DNA of 13,384 nt. Origin: an uncultured Lachnospiraceae bacterium (GTDB taxonomy: Bacteria; Bacillota; Clostridia; Lachnospirales; Lachnospiraceae). Location: positions 1 to 13,384 of the forward strand of contig CANQCX010000033.1 in NCBI GenBank assembly GCA_947591115.1. The letters are read 5' to 3'. The position numbers were made by a program, and so were the translations under genes. Numbering within the stretch: the first letter of the stretch is position 1; every line of letters starts with the position of its first letter. A model generated the notes under the pieces. It made no database searches. It saw only the letters and a list, made by a program, of their open reading frames with translations, and was not told the origin of the DNA. This document shows, in pieces, positions 1 through 9,661 of the stretch.

Positions 1-15
1 ACAAAGGAGAATCAA

Positions 16-729
16 ATGATAGAAATTGTTATATGCGATCCAGATACGGCTTTTGCCAAAAATCTCTCTGAAAGAATACGACAGGAATTCAAACAATACC
101 ATATAAACGTGCAGATCACGATACGAGCAGACAGCATATCCCTGCTTCGTAACAGCACTCCGGACACCCAGCTTTACTTTCTTGAAATCCGGATTCCGGG
201 ACTTTCCGGCATTCAGACAGCAAAAAAGCTCCGGCAGCTCAATCCATGCGCAGAGCTTATTTTTGTCAGCAATGACGCCGATGCCGTTTTTGACACATTT
301 TGCTGCCAACCGCTTCGTTTTATCCGTAAAAACCGTATTTTCCAAGAGCTTCCGGAAGCCATAAAAGCCTTTTTGCTCCTTCAGCAAAAGAAACAGCCGG
401 CAGCTTTGATCCCCGCCTCCACCGACGAGATCTGGCTCCGTTTATCCGATCTGATCTATGTGGAAAGCAGCGCGCACTATCTGAATTTTTATTGTGAGAA
501 AATACAATTTCACACCTGCGGAAATATTGACGATTATTGGGAAAAATTAAAACCGTTTTATTTCGTCCAGCCTTCCAAAAAGTATCTGGTAAGCTGCCGC
601 TATATTGCAAAGATCGGCGAACACGAAATCCTTTTAACCAACCACACCCTCATCCAGATGGAGACAGTGCAGAAGAACGCCGTACAGACCGCTTATTTCC
701 AATACCGCAAGGCATATATGCATGATTGA
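16..729 (+). CDS. LytTR-family response regulator with non-canonical receiver (Asp to Glu)
   Basis: A 237-residue two-domain transcription regulator of the LytR/AgrA type. Residues 1-120 form a CheY-like receiver; residues about 138-232 form a LytTR DNA-binding domain, recognised from its pattern (a stretch around 145-160 with IYVESSAHYLNFYC, then FVQPSKKYLVSCRYI near 183-197). Family members act in the cytoplasm, bind direct repeats in promoters, and usually pair with a membrane histidine kinase, often in peptide sensing. The receiver is odd: the position where the family has the phosphorylated Asp (typically FLDI) reads FLEI, so Glu57 (codon 184-186) replaces it; the acidic pair is D8-P9 instead of two acids. 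This suggests phosphorylation-independent activity, an inference. The ATG at 16 has a good ribosome site (AAAGGAG, 4-10). It is the only + strand gene here; any kinase partner would lie left of the window. Target genes cannot be told. Confidence 0.9.
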   Translation: MIEIVICDPDTAFAKNLSERIRQEFKQYHINVQITIRADSISLLRNSTPDTQLYFLEIRIPGLSGIQTAKKLRQLNPCAELIFVSNDADAVFDTFCCQPLRFIRKNRIFQELPEAIKAFLLLQQKKQPAALIPASTDEIWLRLSDLIYVESSAHYLNFYCEKIQFHTCGNIDDYWEKLKPFYFVQPSKKYLVSCRYIAKIGEHEILLTNHTLIQMETVQKNAVQTAYFQYRKAYMHD

Positions 730-732
730 TGC

Positions 733-763
733 TTCTGGCAGCGCTTCTATTTTTGCTCCAGAA
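733..763. terminator. Possible bidirectional terminator between convergent genes
   Basis: The 34-base gap between the LytTR gene and the convergent hydrolase holds an inverted repeat: TTCTGG (733-738), a bulged C, AGC (740-742), a 12-base loop, then GCT CCAGAA (755-763), giving nine pairs. No T-run follows the stem on either strand, so it is a weak candidate for an intrinsic terminator. Its place between converging genes is the main support. Confidence 0.3.
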
Positions 764-1903
764 TCAGTAAAATACCTGCTTCCCGATAACCGTTCCGTCA
801 ATCATTCCGTTATTTACACGAAAATACAGCCAATTTCCTGTCCGGCGTCCGCCCAGCACCTCATGCGCCGCCCTGCGGCAGCTTTCTGTGGTCAGTCCGT
901 TTTCCAGCACAAGCGCCAGCTTCCCGCTTCCGGCCGGGGAAAACTGACGAGGTTCATAGATCACTCCGGTAATGGTATCGGCAAAATAAGGACTGTTGAC
1001 ACGATTCAGCACAACGCTGCCTACCGCAAGCTGCGCTTCATAGGATTCTCCGCCTGCTTCACAGTAAATCAGCGCGGCCAGCAGTTCCTCCTCCCCTACC
1101 TGAGGGGTAACGGGGGTCTGCGCCGTACCCTGAGATTCTTCCTCCTGCTTTTTAATCTCTTCCAGACGCTTCGCATCTTCCCTTGCCCGCTGCTCCTCCA
1201 GCTTTCTTTCGTACTCCTCCATAGCGGCGATCTGCTCCGCCAGCTCCGCCGATTTCTTCTGGCTGTCCGCCAATTCCTCCGATTTTTTGTCCAGCGACGT
1301 TTGCGCGTCTGCAATGGAAGAGCGGAGTTCGTCTTCTTTTTGCTGCAGATCTTCTTTGGAGGCGGAAAGCGTTTGGTTTTCCTGCTCCATCTGCGTTTTA
1401 TATCCGGCAATCGTTTCCAGATTTTGTCGATAGTCCTCTAACAGTCTGCTGTCGTATTCTGTGATTTCCGTTATGTACTGAAGCCGGTTCAAAAAATCAG
1501 TAAAGGATTCCGCCTCCAGCAGGGCAACCCATGAAAAATCAGTATCATTTTCATACAAAAACTGAATGCGCAGCTTGGCAGCTTCATATTGCCTTTCGGC
1601 TTTTTCCTCCGCCTCGGAAAGCTCCTCTTCCAATCGGGCGATCTCGGTCCTTGTATGGTCAATCTGCTGCTGCAGCTCCTGCACCGAATTGGACACCGTA
1701 TACAATTCGGAATTCAGATCCCCCAGAGACGCTTCCAGATCCTGTTTTGCCTCCTGCAGTTCTTTTTCTTCCTGTTTTGCTTCCTCCTCCTGCTGCTGCA
1801 AATCGGAAACGGATGCGGCTTTGGCAAGCAGACGGCCTGCATAACAGGAGGACAGCGCCAGCAGACCTGCCGCCAGCGCTCCCAGCAACCATCTCTTATT
1901 CAT
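764..1903 (-). CDS. Secreted coiled-coil cell wall hydrolase, SleB/CwlJ type
   Basis: A 379-residue exported protein. Residues 1-30 are a signal sequence (NKR, then a leucine/alanine-rich core). It contains L17-S18-S19-C20, which fits a lipobox, but a signal peptidase I site near AKA-A (28-31) is also possible, so anchoring is undecided. Residues about 33-255 are a long Glu/Lys/Gln-rich coiled coil like the regulatory arms of PcsB/CwlO-type hydrolases. Residues about 272-379 match the SleB/CwlJ (Hydrolase_2) fold, with the likely catalytic Glu282 in YCEAGGES and the family signature AVGSVVLNRV after it. Family members are lytic enzymes known best for cutting spore cortex peptidoglycan; with this coiled coil a vegetative role in growth or division is as likely. 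The ATG at 1903 follows a modest GAGGG site. It begins 37 bases after carB with no terminator between, so it may be co-transcribed with carAB. Exact bond specificity cannot be told. Confidence 0.88.
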   Translation of the reverse strand: MNKRWLLGALAAGLLALSSCYAGRLLAKAASVSDLQQQEEEAKQEEKELQEAKQDLEASLGDLNSELYTVSNSVQELQQQIDHTRTEIARLEEELSEAEEKAERQYEAAKLRIQFLYENDTDFSWVALLEAESFTDFLNRLQYITEITEYDSRLLEDYRQNLETIAGYKTQMEQENQTLSASKEDLQQKEDELRSSIADAQTSLDKKSEELADSQKKSAELAEQIAAMEEYERKLEEQRAREDAKRLEEIKKQEEESQGTAQTPVTPQVGEEELLAALIYCEAGGESYEAQLAVGSVVLNRVNSPYFADTITGVIYEPRQFSPAGSGKLALVLENGLTTESCRRAAHEVLGGRRTGNWLYFRVNNGMIDGTVIGKQVFY

Positions 1904-1940
1904 ATTTCCCTCTGTATTTTTATTGTTTCCTGTGCGTTTG

Positions 1941-5143
<3,203 letters not shown>

Positions 5144-5144
<1 letters not shown>

Positions 5145-6214
5145 TATGATTTTCCTCCCATCATCTCAATAAACCGGTCGAAAAGATATGCGGAATCCTG
5201 CGGTCCCGGACATGCTTCCGGATGAAACTGAACGGTAAAAATATTTTTCCCGATATATTCCAGTCCTTCGTTGGTTCCGTCGTTTACATTGACGAATGCC
5301 GGACGTGCGACCTTCGGATCCAGATGCTCGGTATCTACGACATATCCATGATTCTGGGAAGAAATATAGACGCGGTTGGTCGCCAGATCCTTTACCGGAT
5401 GGTTTCCGCCGCGATGCCCGTATTTCATTTTATGGGTGTCCGCTCCGGCGGCGAGCGCCATTAGCTGATGTCCCAGACAGATTGCAAAAATCGGCACGTC
5501 GCTTTCATAGAATTTGCGGATTTCTCGAATAATGCTCTGGCACTCCTTCGGATCTCCCGGCCCGTTGCTCAGCATGATCCCGTCCGGCTTGGCGGCAAGG
5601 ATTTCCTCCGCCGGAGTGTGCGCCGGATAAACGGTCACTTCGCATCCTCTCCGGTTCAGCGAACCGGCGATATTGTTCTTTGCCCCCAGATCCAGAAGCG
5701 CAACCTTTTTCCCTGCGCCCTCCAGAACATACCTGCTGCTGCAGGTTACTTTATCCACTACATTTCCGGTACGGTATTCTTTGAGCTTCGGAAGGATTTC
5801 TTCGAAATTATAGTTCTCATTGGTCGTGATCATCCCGTTCATCGTACCTTTTTCACGAAGGATTTTCGTCAATGCCCTTGTATCGATTCCTGCGATTCCC
5901 GGAATGTCATAGCGCACCAGAAAATCCTGTATCGTCCCCTCGCAGCGGAAATTGCTTGCGGTACGGGACAGTTCCCTTACAATATAACCGTCCGGCCAGG
6001 GTCTTTGGGATTCCATATCCGGAGTGATCCCGTAATTTCCGATCAGCGGGTAGGTCATAACCACTGCCTGTCCCGCATAAGAGGGATCCGTCAGTACCTC
6101 CAGATACCCTGTCATGGAGGTATTAAATACGATCTCGCTTATGACCTCCCGTTGGGAGCCAATGCTTGTTCCGGTAAAAACACTGCCGTCTTCCAGTATC
6201 AAAAATGCCTTCAT
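5144..6214 (-). CDS. carA: Carbamoyl phosphate synthase small (glutaminase) subunit
   Basis: A 356-residue glutamine amidotransferase subunit that hydrolyses glutamine and passes ammonia to CarB. The N-terminal CarA-specific domain (1 to about 165) begins with the typical KAFLILEDGSVFTG and includes the conserved NTSMTGY. The C-terminal class I glutaminase domain carries the expected triad: Cys246 in the nucleophile elbow (ICLGHQ), His331 and Glu333 (FHPEA). The ATG at 6214 is preceded by an AGGA ribosome site at fitting distance. It is the first gene of a carA-carB unit and has its own promoter and structured leader upstream (described separately). All key residues are present, so it should be active. 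Confidence 0.98.
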
Positions 6215-6253
6215 TCTTTATCCTGCCCTTTCTAACCATATCTGCATATTGGC

Positions 6254-6278
6254 AAAAAAAAAGAGGGAATCTCTTTTT
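6254..6278 (-). terminator. Terminator-like hairpin in the carA leader (probable attenuator)
   Basis: On the - strand an 8-base stem AAAAAGAG (6278-6271), loop ATTCC, and CTCTTTTT (6265-6258) runs into a total of nine Ts ending at 6254. This is the shape of an intrinsic terminator, though the stem has few G-C pairs. It lies downstream of the likely carA promoter and 40 bases before the carA start codon, so it would stop carAB transcripts early unless antagonised. A flanking 7-base inverted repeat (6243-6249 with 6283-6289, TGCATAT/ATATGCA) encloses it and could form an outer stem after the polymerase passes. It could alternatively serve as the end of readthrough transcripts from recD2 and the acetyltransferase gene. 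Confidence 0.6.
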
Positions 6279-6291
6279 CGATATATGCATA

Positions 6292-6324
6292 GGAGCGTCC
6301 GATAGGCATTCCTATCGAACCTCC
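6292..6324 (-). other. Upstream leader hairpin of carA
   Basis: A perfect 7-base inverted repeat CGATAGG (6300-6306) and CCTATCG (6311-6317) with a 4-base loop, extended by GGAG (6292-6295) and CTCC (6321-6324) across an asymmetric internal loop. It would form near the 5' end of the carA transcript. It does not match the full PyrR-binding loop pattern. Part of its 5' arm (GGGAG in RNA) could pair with UUCCC in the terminator hairpin, so an alternative fold is possible; that pairing is speculative. Confidence 0.5.
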
Positions 6325-6345
6325 CGCCTAAATTACAAAAAGTTT

Positions 6346-6369
6346 ATCATAACATGGCACGTTTTTCAA
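6346..6369 (-). promoter_or_regulatory. Probable carAB promoter
   Basis: On the - strand there is an extended -10 element, TGT followed by TATGAT (6354-6346; TATGAT is 5 of 6 to consensus). A TTGAAA (6369-6364) also sits 17 bases before a second, poorer -10 candidate TAAACT; the two readings overlap. Initiation would fall near 6335-6340, giving a leader of roughly 125 nt before carA. The promoter starts just after the acetyltransferase stop codon at 6386, with no terminator between. Confidence 0.5.
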
Positions 6370-6385
6370 CTATTTTATGTACCGG

Positions 6386-6973
6386 TCATTGAAGAAAAAA
6401 GAAAAGAAACGCAACCAGAAAGATCACTGCCAGAAATCCGGATATGATCCCGATCAGCGCCGATTCCCGAATCGGTTTTTTCGGATACCGGACTTCGCGA
6501 ATGGTTTTTGCGCACAAAAACAGATACGGCGCCACCGGATTGATCTGCCCCTCCATACGGCGGAAACCGGCTTTTTCAAAATATCCTGCCGTCCAGACCG
6601 GCATCGCGCTTACGGTAACCTGCTCCTGTCCGCAGTGTTCGCCCGCATAGCTGCGCATCGTGCGAAGAAGCGTTTTGCCCATTCCCCTGCGCTGATAAAC
6701 CGGCAGGACATACAGCATGGTAATGTGCCCCTCCGTCTGCATGGCCGACATGGCGCACAACTGCCCGTCCGTAAAAATCCCCCATACTACCAGCCGTCCT
6801 TCTTCCATCATGCGGCGCAGCTTTTCCTCCTGCGCGTATTCTTCAAAAAAACGGATCGCCTCCGGCTGGGTAATCCCTTTGCGCAGACAGTAATCAAATA
6901 CGCCTTTTGCCACATCCACTGCCTGTCCAAGCTCTTCTGGCTGCAATATTTTCAGTTCCATCGTCAGTTTCAT
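6386..6973 (-). CDS. GNAT-family N-acetyltransferase with C-terminal membrane tail
   Basis: A 195-residue protein. Residues about 5-160 form a GNAT fold, recognised by the acetyl-CoA binding stretch ITMLYVLPVYQRRGMGKTLL (84-103) with the QRRGMG loop at 94-99, and by the C-terminal YFEKAGFRRMEG (131-142). Family members move an acetyl group from acetyl-CoA to an amine; the substrate cannot be told. Residues 171-194 are a continuous hydrophobic, Phe-rich segment after the basic RYPKKPIR, ending at the last residue, which predicts a tail-anchored protein with the enzyme domain facing the cytoplasm. Most GNAT enzymes are soluble. The ATG at 6973 has an ideal AGGAGG site overlapping the recD2 stop codon 9 bases upstream, so the two genes are very probably co-transcribed and translationally linked; a functional link is not shown. 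Confidence 0.88.
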   Translation of the reverse strand: MKLTMELKILQPEELGQAVDVAKGVFDYCLRKGITQPEAIRFFEEYAQEEKLRRMMEEGRLVVWGIFTDGQLCAMSAMQTEGHITMLYVLPVYQRRGMGKTLLRTMRSYAGEHCGQEQVTVSAMPVWTAGYFEKAGFRRMEGQINPVAPYLFLCAKTIREVRYPKKPIRESALIGIISGFLAVIFLVAFLFFFLQ

Positions 6974-6982
6974 CGTTTCCTC

Positions 6983-9187
6983 CTATCCGTCCTCATTCAG
7001 CCGGTCGTAAAGACCGCTGTAACGCTTCTGCTCGGAATTATTTTCGATCATCCTTTGAAAAGTTTCATCGTTTCCTACAATAGTAACACATTTTTTGGCT
7101 CTTGTAACCGCTGTATATAATAAATTGCGGTTCATCAGCATCTGCGGTCCCGTCAAGAGCGGAATAACTACAGCGGGATATTCCGAACCCTGCGATTTAT
7201 GTATCGTGACCGCATAGGCAAGCTCCAGCTCATCCAACTGTTTGTACGAATATTCCACCGTTTTTCCTTCGTCGAAAGAAATGGTCATTGTTTCCGAAAA
7301 ATCATGGATGGATTCAATGACGCCCATGTCCCCGTTAAAAATTCCGGCGCCTTTTTCAATCGCCAGACCGTAACGGCTGCGGATTTCCCATTCCAACTGG
7401 TAATTGTTTTTGATCTGCATGACCTTGTCGCCCTCGCGGAATACGGTGCCGTTATACTCTTTTTCCTTTTTTTTCGGATCCGGCGGATTTAGATACCTCT
7501 GCAGAATGACATTCAGCCGTTCGACGCCCAACAGTCCCTTCCGCATCGGAGTCAGCACCTGTATGTCATAGCATTTGGCGTCTACGTATTTCGGAAGCTT
7601 CTGGATGAGAAGCTGCAGCACAACATTGATGATGCGGTCGGCATCGTAACGCTTCAGGAAAAAGAAATCCATACTCTTGTTATCCAGCGCCACTTTTTCC
7701 CCGCGGTTGATCTTATGCGCATTGACAATGATGTCGCTGGTGCTTGCCTGCCGGAAGATTTTTTTTAATTTGACCGTCTGAAACTCTTCAAAACGGAGCA
7801 AGTCCTTTAGTACGCTCCCCGCGCCCACGCTCGGAAGCTGGTCGGCGTCTCCCGCCAGAATCAGCCTGGTTCCCGCTGCTACCGCTTTCAGAAGGGAATA
7901 CATGAGCGAAATATCTACCATTGACATTTCATCAATGATAATGACGTCCGTTTCCAGCGGATTTTTTTCATTCCGCTCAAAGCCTGCCGCACCTTCCACT
8001 CCTCCGTTTACTTCCAGCATCCGGTGTATCGTGCGCGCCTCAAAACCGGTCGTTTCGCTCATGCGCTTTGCCGCGCGTCCGGTCGGAGCCGCCAGAAAAA
8101 TATCCATGCCCTCCATCTCAAAATACCGGATGATCGCATTGATGGTCGTGGTTTTTCCGGTTCCGGGTCCTCCGGTAATCAGAAACAGTCCGTTTTTTAC
8201 CGCTCCGCGAACCGCCTGCACCTGATGTTCTTCCAGCTCCATTCCCGTCTGCTTCTCGATCTTGCGGATCTGCGCTTCGATCTCAATGTCCGGCACTTCA
8301 TAGCGGATATTGAGCTGCTTGAGCATCGCCGCCGTATTGGCTTCCATATAATAAAATGACGCTGCGTAAATCTGCACTGCGCCGCCGCTCTGCCGCATGA
8401 TGATTTTCCGTTCCATCGCCAGATTCATATAGTGTTTTTTTACGGATTCCTCGTCCACTTCCAGCATCCTGCCGGCGCGCATGGTCAGTTCTTCCTCCGG
8501 CAGATAGGTATGCCCCTCCGCCGATGCGCGAAGCAGGGTATATAAAATCCCGCTCCTGATCCGAAAATCGGAATCTCTGCGTATGCCGACGCGCGCCGCG
8601 ATCTCATCGGCTGTCCGAAAGCCTACGCCGTTGATGTCGTCCGCCAACTGGTACGGATTTTCTTTCATGATACGGTAAATGTCCGCCCCGTATGTCTGAT
8701 AGATTTTCAGCGCCAGATTGGTATTGATGCCGTATTGCTGCAAAAACAGCATGGCTTGGCGAAGCTCTTTTTTGCCGTTGATCTGGTCGGCGATCTCCAT
8801 CGCTTTGCGCTCGCTGATCCCTTTGACCTCCGCAAGCCGTTCCGGTTCTTCCTCGATGATCCGGAAGGTATCGCCCTTAAAACGCCTTACGATCCTTGCC
8901 GCAAGCGCGATCCCGATTCCCTTGACCGCTCCCGAACCCAGATAGCGTTCCGCCGCAATTTCATCCTCCGGCGCTTTTTCCACAAAACTGCTGACTTTAA
9001 ACTGGCGTCCGTAGGTGGGATGTTCGGTATACTCTCCCTGCGCCTCGATATTCATTCCCTCGGCGATATCCGCAAATCCGCCGACGCACGTCACTTCTTC
9101 TTCTCCGCAGATCAAAACCAGTACGGTATATCCGTTTTCCGCATTGCGGTATATTATATGCTCTACATAACCGTTAATTGTTTCCAA
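6983..9187 (-). CDS. recD2: RecD2-type ATP-dependent DNA helicase
   Basis: A 734-residue superfamily 1B 5'-3' helicase of the RecD2 (RecD-like, YrrC) group, which works without RecBC in DNA repair and replication fork maintenance. The N-terminal part (1 to about 70) is the OB-like region starting NGYVEHIIYRNAENGYTVL; helix-hairpin-helix motifs follow (GSGAVKGIGIALAARIVRRF at 85-103, VKGISERKAMEIA near 121-133, and GVGFRTADEIA near 187-197). Helicase motifs: Walker A GGPGTGKTT (339-347), Walker B VIIIDE (415-420), LAGDADQLPSVGAGSVL (near 443-459), HKSQG (663-667) and YTAVTRAK (691-698). The start is a TTG at 9187 with GGGAG six bases upstream; nearby ATGs are out of frame, and the next in-frame Met (about residue 45) would remove the conserved N-terminus. 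It begins only 15 bases after the terminator of the flagellar operon, leaving no clear room for its own promoter. Confidence 0.95.
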   Translation of the reverse strand: METINGYVEHIIYRNAENGYTVLVLICGEEEVTCVGGFADIAEGMNIEAQGEYTEHPTYGRQFKVSSFVEKAPEDEIAAERYLGSGAVKGIGIALAARIVRRFKGDTFRIIEEEPERLAEVKGISERKAMEIADQINGKKELRQAMLFLQQYGINTNLALKIYQTYGADIYRIMKENPYQLADDINGVGFRTADEIAARVGIRRDSDFRIRSGILYTLLRASAEGHTYLPEEELTMRAGRMLEVDEESVKKHYMNLAMERKIIMRQSGGAVQIYAASFYYMEANTAAMLKQLNIRYEVPDIEIEAQIRKIEKQTGMELEEHQVQAVRGAVKNGLFLITGGPGTGKTTTINAIIRYFEMEGMDIFLAAPTGRAAKRMSETTGFEARTIHRMLEVNGGVEGAAGFERNEKNPLETDVIIIDEMSMVDISLMYSLLKAVAAGTRLILAGDADQLPSVGAGSVLKDLLRFEEFQTVKLKKIFRQASTSDIIVNAHKINRGEKVALDNKSMDFFFLKRYDADRIINVVLQLLIQKLPKYVDAKCYDIQVLTPMRKGLLGVERLNVILQRYLNPPDPKKKEKEYNGTVFREGDKVMQIKNNYQLEWEIRSRYGLAIEKGAGIFNGDMGVIESIHDFSETMTISFDEGKTVEYSYKQLDELELAYAVTIHKSQGSEYPAVVIPLLTGPQMLMNRNLLYTAVTRAKKCVTIVGNDETFQRMIENNSEQKRYSGLYDRLNEDG

Positions 9188-9193
9188 ACCATT

Positions 9194-9198
9194 CTCCC
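9194..9198 (-). promoter_or_regulatory. Ribosome binding site fixing the recD2 TTG start
   Basis: GGGAG on the - strand, six bases before TTG at 9187. Two ATG codons nearby (ending at 9190 and 9197 on the - strand) are out of frame with the conserved protein, so the TTG is the best start. Confidence 0.65.
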
Positions 9199-9202
9199 AT
9201 AC

Positions 9203-9235
9203 GAAAAACAGTCGGGCAATAAACCACCCGACTGT
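9203..9235 (-). terminator. Intrinsic terminator of the flgF-flgG-flgJ operon
   Basis: Reading the - strand, a perfect 9-base stem ACAGTCGGG (9235-9227), a 10-base loop, and CCCGACTGT (9216-9208) followed by a run of Ts to 9204. GC-rich stem plus T-run make this the clearest terminator in the window. It begins 10 bases after the flgJ-like stop codon and ends just before the recD2 ribosome site. Confidence 0.9.
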
Positions 9236-9245
9236 CCGTTTTATC

Positions 9246-9608
9246 CTACTCCATATTGTAGTTCCGCTTCATCTGCTCATATAATTGCTGGGTATATGTC
9301 TCTCCTACCTGATCGACGATCTCATCCGCAACCTGTTCGATCGCGGAATCCATATACAGATCCTTATACTGGGAAACAGCCGGATCGGAATCCTCCTCCT
9401 GTTCGGTAAAGGTATCTTTCATTTCTTTTAATACCTGTTCCACAAAATAGGATTCGAAATCCTTTAATACCCCTTTTAATTCTTCTTCGGAAGATTCCGA
9501 AGAAAGATTTTTGGCTGCCTGTGTCAGCGAATCGACCTGATTGGAGCCAACGGTGCTTTTGGTAGAATTCAGCATTGATGTCATACTGCTGATCGAAGAT
9601 AAATCCAT
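9246..9608 (-). CDS. flgJ: FlgJ N-terminal-like rod-binding protein
   Basis: A 120-residue protein with a Ser/Thr-rich, probably flexible N-terminus (1-43) and a domain at about 45-112 matching the FlgJ rod-binding region: the conserved DFESYFVEQVLKEMKDT (50-66), a variable acidic loop, then a YKDLYMDSAIEQVADEI stretch and a terminal LYEQM. In Gram-negative FlgJ this domain caps and assembles the rod while a C-terminal muramidase opens the wall; here no enzyme domain exists, the usual Firmicute form, so another hydrolase must open the wall. It follows flgG by 53 bases and has a strong AAAGGAGG ribosome site; it closes the operon. The stretch at residues 37-43 (SESSEEE) is encoded by a perfect inverted repeat at 9483-9504. 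Confidence 0.82.
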   Translation of the reverse strand: MDLSSISSMTSMLNSTKSTVGSNQVDSLTQAAKNLSSESSEEELKGVLKDFESYFVEQVLKEMKDTFTEQEEDSDPAVSQYKDLYMDSAIEQVADEIVDQVGETYTQQLYEQMKRNYNME

Positions 9609-9635
9609 ACGGAATTTCCTCCTTTTTTGGTATGA

Positions 9636-9649
9636 TCCGCCCGCGCGGA
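9636..9649 (-). other. Small GC-rich hairpin between flgG and flgJ
   Basis: TCCGC and GCGGA around a 4-base loop in the 53-base gap between flgG and the flgJ-like gene. No T-run follows on the - strand, so it is not a terminator. It could stabilise or process the message, but chance is possible given its short stem. Confidence 0.3.
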
Positions 9650-9661
9650 AATTTCGTCTGA

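Noticed and set aside
722..1441. Open frame of 239 codons on the + strand overlapping the LytTR gene end and the hydrolase
   Set aside because: It is antisense to the hydrolase coiled coil; its Phe/Leu/Arg-rich content is the mirror of Glu/Lys/Gln codons and it has no ribosome site of note.
6230..6253. A promoter between the carA terminator-like hairpin and the carA start
   Set aside because: TTGCCA has no acceptable -10 at 16-18 bases, and other candidates would start transcription inside the ribosome site.
6311..6330. Possible PyrR-binding loop in the carA leader (GGGAGGUU in the RNA resembles the 3' half of the known pattern)
   Set aside because: The 5' arm needed for the loop (AGUCC-like) is absent and the segment pairs better in another hairpin.
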